Below, piece after piece: positions 30,669 through 42,339 of a DNA stretch of 64,000 bases. The notes under the pieces are model-generated. The model saw nothing but the letters and a program-made list of their open reading frames with translations. It did not search any database and was not told where the DNA came from. Origin of the DNA: Incurvaria masculella (Eukaryota; Arthropoda; Insecta; Lepidoptera; Incurvariidae). Positions within the stretch are counted from its first letter, which is position 1. Each line of letters begins with the position of its first letter. The translations under genes were made by a program, and so were the position numbers. The stretch is from positions 4,673,001 through 4,737,000 of the forward strand of contig OX335652.1 in assembly GCA_946894095.1 (NCBI GenBank), in the 5' to 3' direction.

Positions 30669-31313
30669 TTAAGAACGGCCCGTAAGCTGTGCTACCCATA
30701 CACACGTAGTATACAAATCATTTGGAAGCCGCTATTCCAATTAAATTGATATTTAATAGCTAATATCAGGTAACAAATATCTGTGTCTGCAGTGCAGACA
30801 CAGATATTTGTGTGCAGACTCTGCACGCTTTTGTTTTTTTTTTTAAATCTGAACCGAATAAAATAAATGAAAAAGAAAATCTTCAGACGAATTTTGTTTT
30901 CTCTGTGGAGAATACATTTACCGAAAAAACAGACATGCAGACAAAGATATTTGTAGCCTTATATTAGATACCAAAGTAAGTTAACACTGCTTTTCAAATT
31001 ATTAGTATACTACGTTTGTAGGGGAGGCTAAATTTTCTGTTCCAACTTACTTGATATTTGGTAACTGCATGTCTTTGTTTCTCGGTAAATGTATTCTGGG
31101 TCAAACCACAGAGAAAAAAAAATCGTATGAAGATTTTCTTTTTGCTTTCATTTTACTCGGTTTCGATTTTTCAAAAAAAAAACAAAAGCGTGCAGGCACA
31201 GATATTTGTTACCTGATATTAGATTTTAAATATCAGTTTAATTGGAATAGCGGTTTCTAAATCATTAGTAAACTACGTTTGTATGAGAGGCATAGCTTAC
31301 GAGCCGTTCTTAA
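30669..31313. mobile_element. Foldback MITE family I (TTAA-flanked)
   Basis: 645 bp from TTAA (30669-30672) to TTAA (31310-31313). The two arms, each about 290 bases, are inverted copies: AAGAACGGCCCGTAAGCT faces AGCTTACGAGCCGTTCTT. Similarity continues through CCGCTATTCCAATTAAA and GATATTTGTTACCTGATAT to a central loop near 30980-31040. A perfect 19-bp-arm palindrome (30773-30811) is embedded in the left arm only. TTAA flanks point to piggyBac-type mobilisation. Confidence 0.8.
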
Positions 31314-32674
31314 GTGTTAACAACTTTTGAATAAGCACAAGATAAAAAAAGATGAGGGAACTCAAAATAAATACTTATTGAATAATAAAAATATTGATTG
31401 CTTTTATTACTTTTGCAACTTCAAAATATCTTTTTACTTTTCAAGCGCGATGGACAAAGTATCATAAACATTGCGCTGAAAGGATAGTTTAGCTTAAAAC
31501 AAGCACAAAGCAGAGATTGATCTTGGATTGATGGAATAAAGAGATACAATGAAATATTTGCTGGTTTCAATCATAGAGGTAATTTCGTTTGGTGAATGGA
31601 GGTTTCAATCGTTTCTTATTTCAACTGCTTTTGAGGTCATTTATGTCAAACTGGGTTCAACCATGGTTCAAGAATTTGTTCACTCCCATTTGGTGGTGGG
31701 TCGGCTTATTTCGACTTGGTGAACTGAATGAAGTCAAAGAAAGGGCGATGAGTCTCGTTTTACTTCCAAAGTCGCCCGTAACGTACACCCACCCAAGACA
31801 AAGGTGATTTCCCAATTTTGGCTCACATCTCACAAAGGTTTCTGCTCTTACAAACGTGTCAGAATCGAATCACCATCCCACAAATAAAAGCGCGAATTAT
31901 TTATTCCAGTTGTTCTTGTCAAAGTGTGTTACTGACAGGTGTCACGTTACAGGTTAAAATTGCGTGCGACCATAAATTACGCCACCAAAACGAAAACCAT
32001 ATTTCCGTTAACAACAAACGGGTCGAATACTCATATGTATGATTCTTTTAGAAAGGAAAACGTTTTTATGCTCCAAAAGCTGTAAGTCCAAGACTGTTAG
32101 CTCATCATCCATGATAACATCCAAGCTCCTTCACTCAGTCTTCAAGCAGGGATACACAAACCACTAAAACATCATTTAACGTTCAAGCATCTATGTGGCC
32201 ACGGCAAAAAGGGCCAAATCGAGTTTTAGAAAATGGGACTTGTTTATATATACAAAATGTATGTAGATTGTCGCGGCATCGCTAAGTCGGGTGCGTATCG
32301 CGCGTGTTGGTTTAGGCGCGTTGAGTTAATTGGACCGCGCGATGAGATGGGACTAAATCCCCATATAATGAGTGCCCAGTGTCCGTGTCCAGCGCTCGGT
32401 CCAGCGTTATGTCCTTTCGCGGCTTTGGATCAGGAGGTGTATTAATATAATGCCGTGCGCAGGAATCAGGAATGTTTCCGTCGAGCAAAACCACTCTGAA
32501 AGCTGTAGTTAAGGTTTCGACCGAGAGATTCCTGATTGTGTGGTCCTGATGGATTTAATATTTCTGTCAGTGACAGCCGCTTTCAAAATGGTTTGTTCGA
32601 AGAAAAAACCAAGAATAGATCCCTAAACTACTGAGCGACCAATCTGCCTATATGCTACTAAAATTAATTCAGTC
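31314..32674. other. Spacer, no gene seen
   Basis: AT-rich first, then more balanced composition at 32270-32450. Short open frames without motifs. No repeat family recognised. Confidence 0.4.
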
Positions 32675-32800
32675 ACTTTTGACATGGATGGCTAAAGTCT
32701 TACCTACTGTTATATCACATAACCTGAAAATGAAAAACATGAAATTATTAAATGCGAAGGTCCAACCCGAGCGTTTTTGACCCTACCACTTATTAGCGTA
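32675..32800 (-). mobile_element. Family B SINE, strongly eroded
   Basis: GACATGGATGGCTAA at the left, AAGGTCCAACCCGAGCG and TTGACCCTACCACTTATTAG at the right, in minus-orientation order with large internal loss. Confidence 0.5.
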
Positions 32801-33085
32801 TGGCGTCCGACAGGCCCTCACTCAACAGGTGCCTGATGACGTCCATGGGCTTTCGGGGTGGTGAAGGCTGGCCAGGTACTTCTTCGCACATGCTTGAAGG
32901 ACCGCTGATTGCTTTGGGGAAAATATCTCATAGTTTACAGACCCTATAGATATCTACACTAGGGTATCGGAAGATTCTTATTTAGGGGATAATGATAGTG
33001 TATGGGTGCCATTCACTGTCTGCTCCGGGTTGATCGATGATAAATAAAAAGGGGACGGAGGGACAGCGTAAAGCGATTGGGACCA
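32801..33085 (+). repeat. Family C repeat, copy 2
   Basis: Shares CATGCTTGAAGG, TTTGGGGAAAATATCT and GGGGACGGAGGGACAGCGTA with 4560-4800. About 100 bases in the middle (32950-33050) are extra here. Class unknown. Confidence 0.5.
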
Positions 33086-35237
33086 AAACCTACTGATACG
33101 CATGGTTTAAAATTCTCATTTAAAATGTCAGATAAGAACAGTGATATGTTAAAGGTAAGGCCTTTCATACAATTGTCGCCTGTTGCGGTATCCGATATTC
33201 CTTCTGTCTTTGCGTTTATTATGTAATTTTTGAACGTTTTTTTCACACAATCAAGCATTTTTGGGGCGCATTATTAGTCAGAGGCGACGCAACTGCGCGT
33301 GAAGACAGCAAGCGGCAGTCTGGCAACAAAGTGGTGTCCCCGTGACGCATATAACTCTTCTTGCTTCGTTAATTTTGTATGGAAGGACCTGGCTTTACGT
33401 TTAATATATATCTTAATGGATAAAAAAGAAAAAGATGCACAGGTGGATTTCGATCCCTAGTCCAGTATTCAAATCCTTTATTGTAATCAACGTAAAATCT
33501 TAAATTGCGCCTGTATAATATTACCTTAATAACTTCTATGGACGGCTAGACATTATGAGCATGGTAATGCAATCCAGTACCAAAAACGTGCCACCTTTGC
33601 ACACGATGTGTACTATGTATAGCAACGAGTGGTGGATACGTATAGTAAAACCACAAGAGTTGGATAGTTTCCCCAATTCCCTTAACGGTACGCGCCGGCG
33701 GGACAGGATCATTGCTGCGATAAACCTTACCTGATACTTTAAGACAGTATTTTTTTTTCATTGAGTCAACGAAACTTTCCACTCGTGCTAGTGAAGTCTT
33801 TTTCATATTATCAATGTTATTATGACTTTTCTGGCCATGACATCTTAGAATACTCACTCCTTGATTGTTAAATCTATTACTTCAGCTGCCATGCAAAACT
33901 CGCATGTATTAAATTGAAATTCGGATAAACAGTCATTAGGATTTTATAACAAGCAATATAGTTAGTTACTTTTCGTTTTTACACTTCTCTAATATTCAAG
34001 TTAAAGTTTATTTTCTTATATAAATCGACATTCAATGCAAGAACTCTAACTGTCTAAGAGTCGATAAAAGTTATTATCATAAATTGGATTAAAATGAGAG
34101 TTGTTTAGCAAGTTTACGTAACTTGCAAGGTGTATTAAAATATCAAAGAGTGTTGTATCCGACTACAGGAAAACCAATAGATAAGAATTCTGCAAGAAAC
34201 GAGATAACCACGGAAACTTTACCAACATCATCGCACGCCCGCCTCACATGCACACGCCCCAACACATACATACACAGGCGCGTCTCCATGGCAACCGACA
34301 ACTTTATCTCCGTATGTGGAGATACAGCACCATTATGTAGCAATGGATTTATCTGCATAGCTATTGCTATTTAGCCGCCCCTTTCAAAATCTTTCTCACA
34401 GGATCACACAAATGATATGCATTGAAAAACTACTTAAAACTTTTTTTATAATCAATCAAGGTGAATTGACGTAACTCGTTAAATACTAGGGTTAATTTTG
34501 AAATTCACATTCGCCGTTGATTCCCAGTCACCTGTGAATACATACATTTTCTTACTGACAAAATGACAGCTAAAAGTGTGAAACCTCACACAAGTCACTT
34601 GACCTTTTTTAATTATTCTAAGAGTGCGATGACAAAATAGAATGGCAATGATGACGTCGAGTGAAAACGTAATGAAAGTAATTCACGTTGCAGCATATCT
34701 ACTCATCAAAGCGAAAGCGAGGAGTTCTCATGTTCGCTTCTGTCAAACTCTATTAAGGAAAAAATATACCTACTTTTTTCTGTGTACCCGATGTTAAGAC
34801 TTCTCAAATCGCTTGAATCCATTAAATGTCTTTAATCTATAGACTTTTCCTCAAATAAATTATGTGTTGTAGTCATGGTGACTTTCTACAACACATACTT
34901 TGTGAACTGTGAGGTGAACGAGTAAATACACGTTTATCTGGTTAACAAGGGGTGACCCACTAAATCTTTGACGATCACATTTCTAATCGTTTCCTCATTA
35001 TTTCAACATAAACTTTCAGATGATTTTTTCAGTTATGTGGCGATTGAGAGATGTTTTTGAGTAATATAATAAATTTCAGCACACTTTGTAAGCAACAATT
35101 CTGGTTTTTGTGTCTATATATATTAAATGTTTAACGAGGGAAAGCGAAAGTTCCGCAGATGTGCCCACCTTAATTTTGCTACGCACATTATGTTTTCAGC
35201 TTATCGTGCAATTAGACACCGACATCGTGAGAGACCG
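33086..35237. other. Long spacer, no gene seen
   Basis: AT-rich with scattered open frames lacking motifs. No repeat family firmly recognised; 33540-33720 has faint SINE-like words (GGACGGCTAGACATTATG) too weak to call. Confidence 0.4.
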
Positions 35238-35531
35238 TTTTTAGGGTTCCGTACCCAAAGGGTTTCAACGGAACCCTATTATTAAACCTCCGCTGTCCGT
35301 CCGTCCGTCCGTCTGTCAGAGGGCTGTATCTCATGAACCGTAATAGCTAGGCAGCTGAAATTTTCACAGAGTATGTATTTATTTTGCCGCTAAAGCAACA
35401 AATAGGTAAAATTAAAAAACAATAAATATTAAAGAGGGGCCCCATTCAAACACTTGATTTTTTGTGTTAAACTTTGTACTATTGTACGGAACCCTTCGTG
35501 TACGAGTCCGACTCGCACTTAACCGGTTTTT
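35238..35531 (+). mobile_element. Family A repeat, full-length copy
   Basis: AGGGTTCCGTACCCAAAGGG start, CGGAACCCT inner arm, short GTCC array, GTACGGAACCCTTCG, then GTACGAGTCCGACTCGCAC and TTAACCGG. One mismatch in the palindrome (GTAC for GTGC). Confidence 0.9.
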
Positions 35532-35599
35532 CGAAAGCACTTAACGGATTGGCCATTCGTCACGAGCAACGTCTTTCGACGCATTCAAATAAATATTCT

Positions 35600-35870
35600 T
35601 GAGATATCCAATCATCCCCCGTACCCTCATAAGCCAGCGGGTCCGGGGGGGGGGGGGGGGAACGGGGCGGGTGCGGAGGGGGGAATGCGAGCGGTTAATA
35701 GAAACGTCGCGCGAATTAGGAGGAGCCGTTGTTTAGCGAGTATCGGCACGATTAGGATTTCCCGCGCGAACCAAATGGGAAAATAACGCGCCGCGGGATT
35801 TCGCTCCAATCGGCCGTAATTTCGGGTGTCGCTCCTAGCGATTCACCCTTCTTAGGATCGTGGGATTACC
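35600..35870. promoter_or_regulatory. CpG-rich patch with a run of 16 G
   Basis: A 16-base G run at 35645-35660 followed by GGGGCGGG and GGAGGGGGG, a strong quadruplex-forming pattern. Then CpG-rich sequence with TTCGCTCCAATCGGCCG (CCAAT-like). Pro/Ala-rich minus-strand frame is a composition artefact. Confidence 0.35.
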
Positions 35871-35968
35871 TTGTCCTTATGAGGCAATTGGGAGAAAAGT
35901 TGAATAATGGCTTTGCGAATACATTTAGTACAGAGATAAATGCTTAAATCACGTTAACCCATGATATT

Positions 35969-36000
35969 TTGTGTGTGAGAGGGTGTGTGTGTGTGTGTAA
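35969..36000 (+). repeat. TG microsatellite
   Basis: Imperfect TG run interrupted by AGAGGG. Confidence 0.8.
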
Positions 36001-36004
36001 TATT

Positions 36005-36310
36005 TATCACATCGCCCAACGCATATAAGGCAGGCAATGTACCTATTTCCGATCCTGCAGATCTTTTATGTATACAATCGGTAAACTATGGAATGGCTTC
36101 CTGCCAATGCCCTTTAACCTGGGGTCATTCAAACATAGTGTGAATAAATCATCAGTTCAGGTCAGAAGTTTCAAAGCCCATGGGCGTCGTCGGGCACCTC
36201 TTATGGGAGGGCCTAACGTACTCCATATGTCGCGTTATAACATACAAAAACTCAGTTTAAACGCCTATTCAGAAATGTCGAGCAACAGTTTGGACGTTAG
36301 CTAGTAACTC
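36005..36310 (+). mobile_element. Probable non-LTR retrotransposon C-terminal fragment
   Basis: A plus-strand frame (36068-36304) contains KLWNGFLPMPFNLGSFKHSV and later HGRR. These resemble the LWN-LP...LG-FK block and HGRR found at the end of reverse transcriptases of many insect LINEs. Short and diverged; no catalytic motif. Moderate support only. Confidence 0.4.
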
Positions 36311-36653
36311 GCTGGAAATATCGATCTAGGCGCCGCGTAGCGTACGCATTTGGTAAACACACTATCGACAGCGGCTAGCAGACTTCAAGATCAGTTCAGA
36401 CCGAGGCACAGAGAGTCTAATTGTGGGCGACGCTGAGCTGGGTCGAGCGGCGCGGTGGGTCGGATCAACTACGGCTAGAGGGTCCGAGACGGCTCAACAA
36501 TACCTATATTTATTTGATCGGATGTCTGTCCGATCAACAATTGAAGTTTATTTTGCAGAAGCAAGGGGTGACGTTCGTTTCAAAAACATCGGATTTTTTT
36601 TTCAAAATACTCACTAAATCAATCATTAAAGTAAATAATAGATTAAGGAGTAT
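36311..36653. other. Spacer, partly CpG-rich
   Basis: 36310-36500 is CpG-rich (GGGCGACGCTGAGCTGGGTC) with overlapping short frames and no motif. Nothing else seen. Confidence 0.35.
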
Positions 36654-36982
36654 ATTAGGGTTCCGTGCCCAAAGGGTGAAAACGGAACCCTATTACTAAG
36701 CCTCCGCTGTCCGTCCGTCGGTCCGTCCGTTCGTCCGTCCGTCCGTCTGTTACAGGGCTGTATCTCATGAACCGTAATAGGTAGGCAGCTGAAATTTTCA
36801 CAGAGTTCACAGAGTATATATTTTGCCGCTATAACAACAAATAGGTAACAACAAAAAATAATAAAAATTAAAGGGAGGCCCAATACAAAAAACGTGATTT
36901 TTGTGTTCAATCTTGTACGTACTTGTAAATGGTACGGAACCTTTCGTGTGCGAGTCTGACTTGCACTTGGCTGGTTTTTTTT
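36654..36982 (+). mobile_element. Family A repeat, full-length copy
   Basis: AGGGTTCCGTGCCCAAAGGG start, CGGAACCCT inner arm, mixed GTCC/GTCG/GTTC array, an extra tandem TTCACAGAG, ATGGTACGGAACCTTTCG, a changed palindrome (GTGCGAGTCTGACTTGCAC) and T8. Confidence 0.9.
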
Positions 36983-37836
36983 CTATTGTTCCTGAAAGCA
37001 TTCAAACGCAGAGGTTCACTTTAAAAATCACACCACAAGGTAATAATCATCAGCGGGCATACATAGGTATGTTCACATTAAATTATCGAAACATTAAATT
37101 ATTTTTCTACCATTTTCAATAATAATTAAGGGACATGAAAACAAAAGCAATGTTAAAATTTACTAGAGATAATTATAAGAAAACTAAGACACTGGATTAT
37201 ATGGACACAAGGTATGTTATTTATAATTATTTGTTATTTATTGACACGTGTCCGCTACATTCAGACAATTAACTAAAACTGACGATACGAATCTAAGAAG
37301 AAGGCGTATCTCAGTCAAACACTATATTCGCTCGCAAAATTAAACTTGCCTTACTCCCTGGAGAATATTCTCGGAATCACAGGCGAGAGGCAGCGCGACG
37401 CCTCTCAAAAGAAGTGGAAACAAAACATCTTCCTGGCGCTCGCGAAATTAATCCATCTGCCGAAACAGCGGAGTGGGAGGGCAGGGGGGGGGTCCGGACA
37501 AGACGGGACAAGTTGAGCAGTTAGCGGGACTGGGGAAGAACCACTGAAGGGTAACGTTGACTTTTATTCTCTAATGTCGGAACGGGATACGCGAACGGTC
37601 AAATTCGTGCCAAGAGATCAAGTTGTTTTGGTGAGAGTAGCCATTGTGAGAGTGATATAGTGTTTATTGAAATCTGTTCTTCAATGCAAAATAAAAATGG
37701 TTTTTGCATATCATTTACTCTACCTGGACGTACGCGAGAGATTTTGAAGAATGATGAAAAATACCTTCATTGAATCCTCAGAGGCCTCGTACGAGTCTGA
37801 TATTCTGTTGAATCTATCGATTTGTCACCATTTGCC
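36983..37836. other. Spacer with a small GC-rich patch
   Basis: AT-rich, with a CpG- and G-rich patch at 37370-37540 containing GAAATTAATCCATC (a TAAT/ATCC homeodomain-type word). No gene seen. Confidence 0.35.
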
Positions 37837-38311
37837 CTGTTACTATTGAAGCCAGATCATCTTCTGCATTGTTTTACAATGTTTAGTCCCTTCCTCTCGA
37901 ATTGACTACATTGAACTGAATGGAAAACACGCAAAATAGTTCATTGCCGCTTCAATTATAGTTTCATCTTATGTGGTAGTACCAATCCGGGCGGGCTTAA
38001 ACCTACCACCTAGTAGGGCAAGGTAACCTAAACTTTTACATGGGTTCCGAACCATAGAACAGCTTGCATTTATGTAACGAAATGGTGCATGACCGGGGCG
38101 GGCCGTCCGTCCGTCCGTCACAGGGCTGTATCTCAGTAACCGTAAAACATAGACAGCTGAAAATTTCACAGAGTTTGATTTATTTTGCCGCTATAACAAC
38201 AAATAGGTAACATCAAAAAATAATTAAAATTAAAGTGATAACGTGATTTTTTTGTATTAAATCTTTTACGATGGTACGGAACCCTGCGAGTCCGACTCGC
38301 ACTTGGCCGGT
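37837..38311. mobile_element. Mosaic of J, B and A fragments
   Basis: Three truncated repeats lie end to end. 37837-37893 is one arm of MITE J (CCAGATCATCTTCTGC, ACAATGTTTAGTCCC). 37908-38092 is a minus-strand SINE body ending in the ATGGTGCATGACCGGGG region before the head. 38093-38311 is a family A copy lacking its first 60 bases (it starts inside the GTCC array), with AACCCTGCGAGTCCGACTCG showing a deletion in the palindrome's left arm. Confidence 0.7.
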
Positions 38312-38449
38312 CTTAGAAACGAATATTGTACTAAATATCAGAGAAAAGCTTTCTCAGTAAATAACTTAAGCTTTGCCGTGTCTATGAGAATCACAATTCT
38401 TGCACGGTGGGCGCTTTTCTCCTTCTCTCCATTATTTGCATGATTTCTA

Positions 38450-38720
38450 GCTGTCACGCGCCGGCCAGCCAGTTTGCTTACGAATTCGTTCACTCCTGAT
38501 GGTCTCTAGTTCCAACGACACGTAAGAACTGCACAGGATATCGTTAAATGCAACCAATATTTGATGTTGCACGTCCCGAATGAGTAAGTAAACTAACCAC
38601 CATCTGTGTATATCACTAAAACTGTGATTCAGTCGCCACTGCCGTCCTTTCTTACTCCATGAACTATACGAACTGCCTTCACATGCATCCATGGCAATAT
38701 TCCTCATTTAGTCATCTCAC
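38450..38720 (+). repeat. Family F repeat with an empty TTAA site
   Basis: CCAGCCAGTTTGCTTACGAA, ACACGTAAGAACTGCACAGG, TCGTTAAATGCAACCAATAT and TTGATGTTGCACGTCCCGAA match the F copy at 58640-59580. There, E and D elements occupy the TTAA. Here TTAA (38544-38547) is uninterrupted, so this copy shows the pre-insertion state. Confidence 0.65.
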
Positions 38721-39476
38721 TTATTTTAGCTGCATCTAGGTATTCGCTGCTAAAAGTATTGCTTCAACGCAAGTGAATGGCAGTGAAAATATAAATATGT
38801 CGAAATAAGCCAGAAAATTGTGGTGGTGACATACAGCGCGTATTAGTAAATCATGTCATTTCATTAAAAACAATAACATTAAATTATGATACCATGTTTT
38901 TCCATGCAGTTATCGTTCATATAACAATTAACATCAGATCTTTTACAAAATTTTCGTTATTTTACCGTACAATTGACAATGAGTCTTTATCGACCAATCA
39001 GACAAACGGAGAAATTCATCCAATACACAAAATGGATTCTGGCAAATTGCCCAGCACGGGGCAGAGAACATAAAAAATATGTTAGTTTTTAACATTATAA
39101 TAAGGTAACTTAAAAATGAAAAATATATATAGCGATGAGTGACCACTGCCGGTGAGTGGCGTCGTGTACGGATGGCTGCAAGACAAAAATAAATTGCAAC
39201 GCCATTCAACTCGGAGTCCATTCATTCGTCTCAAAACTACCTCCGTTACAATGCAATCATAATTTTCTTTCCATTTTAATTTTTTCTTTATTATTATTTT
39301 TCTGCTGTTTGAAATGGAAATTTTACAGAAGCCTCTGAATTTTAATGTAATTTAGGTATAACATGATTTTTATTATGGGAGTATAATTATATAATAGATT
39401 TATAACCTCTTTGTTCTATGTTTTGTTTGTTTTTTATGCATGTTGTGATCACTACCAGTAGAGCGTGCATATTTTC
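38721..39476. other. AT-rich spacer
   Basis: No gene or repeat family recognised. Confidence 0.4.
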
Positions 39477-40026
39477 TTAAGGTGGCCAAACCCGGCGGCC
39501 TCAACTCATTTGCGGGCACGGTACAAAAATGTGCTGTTGCGCTCTGGTACCTTCTCTGTTTCTAAGAATAAGACAGGCTCCGTGATGAGGAAGATGTAAC
39601 CTGTCCACAAAAAAGACAATGTGCATAGAGTATGATTTAGTAAGATTTACGAAAATTTTAATTTCAAAACGACTTATAGCTAAAAGTAAACCACGACCGC
39701 TGTTGTCAAAAATCTAACAAAAACCAAATAGATTATAAATCTTGATTAAATAAGCCATGTCTGATGACTAATCTTTTTAAGATGTTCTTACTTTATCATT
39801 GCGTAATCCTCCTCCAAAGTTATTTTATAAAACGCGCGAAAAATCCGAACTTTCGAACGTTATAACTTGGAAACCAAACACAATTTTACAATGCCAATGG
39901 TCATCAGACATCTACTTCAATGAAATAAAGCTATTTTGAGCAAAATTTTGGATCTCTAACAAGAAATATAGGTGTGATCTTCTTTCCCCTTTTGTATGGG
40001 GAGATGAGCGGGTTGGGCCACCTTAA
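39477..40026 (+). mobile_element. TTAA-flanked MITE family D
   Basis: 550 bp. TTAA then GGTGGCCAAACCCGGCGG at the left, GCGGGTTGGGCCACC then TTAA at the right. The interior is non-coding, with AAACCACGACCGCTGTTGTC and ACGCGCGAAAAATCCGAAC. Very similar to 62775-63319. Confidence 0.9.
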
Positions 40027-41587
40027 ATGACGTTTGTGTATCTCAGTGTAAATTACTCTGTTTGTGAACCTATTACTAAACAAATAAAAAAGTAGATGAA
40101 AAACTGAATTTGGATTTCCGCTTTGATCGTCGTTCATTAAATTCGATGGTGGATTCGAACCCAGGCGAGATTGAACCTGCCACCTATAAAATCCCATAGT
40201 CGCCTGTTACAACATGCACGGGAAAAATACAGTGAGCCCAATGGAATATTTTTTTCATGCAAGAGAGAATATATGTTCTTAATACACTCAGCATTACCAT
40301 GCATAAAAATGTTACCTTCCCGAAGCAATAGACAAAAAAATAAGTGAATTAAGGTGAAAGGTCAAGTGAGCCCGCATTATGCAAGGTCTGAGGAAGTCTC
40401 GAGACCCTCAGCCGGAGGAAGGCCTAGGCTCCGCCACTACGTCATTAAATCTCTCCTTTCAACGATCTGCGGCTCAACAAATATCGTAGAATTTTTCCCC
40501 AGCCTCTAAGAAGAGAGGTGTAATTTGGCGGTGAAACCTTTTCAGGTCAGGTTTGAGGGGTGGTTCAGTTTTGTAAACAAGCAGAAAATGTTATGATTCG
40601 AACATTATAATCTGTTGAGGGACTGGTGACATGATATGAAAACTTGAAAAAAAAAACTTATTGTGAATATTCATTGGTGTTGAATATAAAACATTCAAGT
40701 GGTGTTGTAGAGTTTGAGAACGCCCTATATACGGTCTAGTAGACCCTAGAAATTCGCTTATTTGCCATGTCCGAGTAGAGAGAGAGGAGATCACCAGGCC
40801 GGCTTGATATGAGCTTTTACGAATCGGAATTAGGTAAAGAACTCTAGTGGTCTAGCCACTTTTATACATACAAATACATTGATAACACAACCTTGTTAGA
40901 CAATAATGCTCTCTAACTGACCTTTACCTCACCTACACGATAAATTCTCGTTGGGAAAAATGCGAAAATACCGTTTAAATGTGTCAATCAAAGAAATTGA
41001 TCATCACATTTACAAATATACTACTAAACCACCAAGTTATGTATTTTATTATTTGCTACTTAATCTTTAGTTTTGTTTTTAATTGATCAATTCATTCTTC
41101 GAAATGCAAGAGAACCGAACAGGCCAAATGCAAAACGATCACATTGTTACGTTTAATATTCATTGCGAAAATTTAATATCAAATTCAAATTTGTTCCCGC
41201 TCTTTTCACCCTCTTAAAGACAACGAAACAAATTGACGTTTCACCAAAATTTGGCGAGCTGTCATTATTGTTTTGAAAATAGAAGCAGTGTGAAGTTAGT
41301 AACAGTTCGAGTGACAGACCCTGTAGTTTCAAAAGTTACGGCAGTTATTGCTGTTACAACTTGTATACTTTTAATAACATTGGTATTTTGTATAAAAGCT
41401 CTGACCAGCCTGAGAATGGAAAATCGGCCTTCAAAATTCAATCATATCCAAACTGGACTTTTCGAATTATTCGTAAAGCCAGTGAGGCAGCAAAATGAAT
41501 TCCGTGGCGTTAATTTAACAGAGATAATTACAGAGTCGGATCAATTTAAAAAAAGTCGATTTGCGGTTTGCCGGTTGCCAAGTATTA
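40027..41587. other. Spacer with a weak SINE trace
   Basis: 40095-40190 has words of the minus-orientation SINE body (TTCGATGGTGGATTCGAACC, CAGGCGAGATTGAACCTGCC), too eroded to place firmly. 41233-41595 is an open frame with one hydrophobic stretch (VTAVIAVTTCILLITLVFC), but it starts with TTG and shows no family. No gene called. Confidence 0.3.
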
Positions 41588-41720
41588 TCTACTAGCTGAG
41601 ATACCCGGCTCCGGTAAGGCCAATCTCATTTTTGAAAAACTTTTTTATCATCCCATAGGCACCTAACCATTTTCCCAGATAAAAATGATCCTATGGGTTG
41701 ATCCAGGTAATTAACTATCT
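41588..41720 (-). mobile_element. Helitron 3' end fragment (family H)
   Basis: CTACTAGCTGAGATACCCGG then CTCCGGTAAGG is the inverse of a Helitron end with stem and CTAG. The left edge is firm; the 5' extent is uncertain. Confidence 0.55.
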
Positions 41721-41756
41721 ATAAGTCAAATTTTACTCCAACACATCTTGTGTATT

Positions 41757-41925
41757 GTTTTTTTTTATATGGAGCCTGACATGGATGGCTAATACGACAC
41801 AACTACCGTTGTGATATTAGCCTGGCACACCGCATTCCCAAATAAACTAGGTGCAATGCCAGGACCTTCCCTTTATGAGCATGGCTACATTTAGCTGGAT
41901 GGAAAACATGGACAATATTTTCTCT
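41757..41925 (-). mobile_element. Family B SINE, 5'-truncated
   Basis: Nine T (poly-A tail), GGAGCCTGACATGGATGGCT and GGTGCAATGCCAGGACCTTC, stopping at GGACAATATTTTC. The 5' truncation is typical of incomplete reverse transcription. Confidence 0.8.
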
Positions 41926-41999
41926 TTAGTTTAATGGCAGTCGCCGTGCAAAATGTTGTCTTGGCCAATGGGTAAATAATGCATTTCTTAAAATGTGTT

Positions 42000-42200
42000 A
42001 AGCCTCCACGACTGGTTACTAGTCGACAAACACGGGCCTCACTGTAGGGCAACTGTAGGGCGGGCGGCGGAGCAGGGCGGGCGGGAGGCGGACAAGGCGT
42101 CATCAATGATGCAGGCGGCGACCGCTCCGCTATGCATGGCGCGGGCCGGAGACACAGGAAGCTGGCGCCGACGAGCGCCGCCCTCCGAGTTATTGCCCTC
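42000..42200. promoter_or_regulatory. CpG-rich patch
   Basis: GGGCGGGCGGCGGAGCAGGG and GCGCCGACGAGCGCCGCCC with TCATCAATGATG, an inverted TGAT pair that could be bound by Hox/Exd-type proteins. Three overlapping frames in both directions cover it, which argues that none is a real gene. Confidence 0.3.
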
Positions 42201-42339
42201 CTGAATATTACAGTCGCTCTGTCCCAAATAGAACCCGCTGAAGTTTCAACTGTAAATTTTATAGTGTTCGTTGTTGTCCGAACTTGGAGTTACAGCGCAG
42301 CGGGACGTGTAACGTGCATGCAGTGGCCACATGTTAGAT

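Noticed and set aside
41233..41595. 120-codon plus-strand frame with a hydrophobic segment
   Set aside because: Starts at TTG rather than ATG, ends at a Helitron fragment, has no recognisable family and no splice signals; AT-rich DNA of this length gives such frames by chance.
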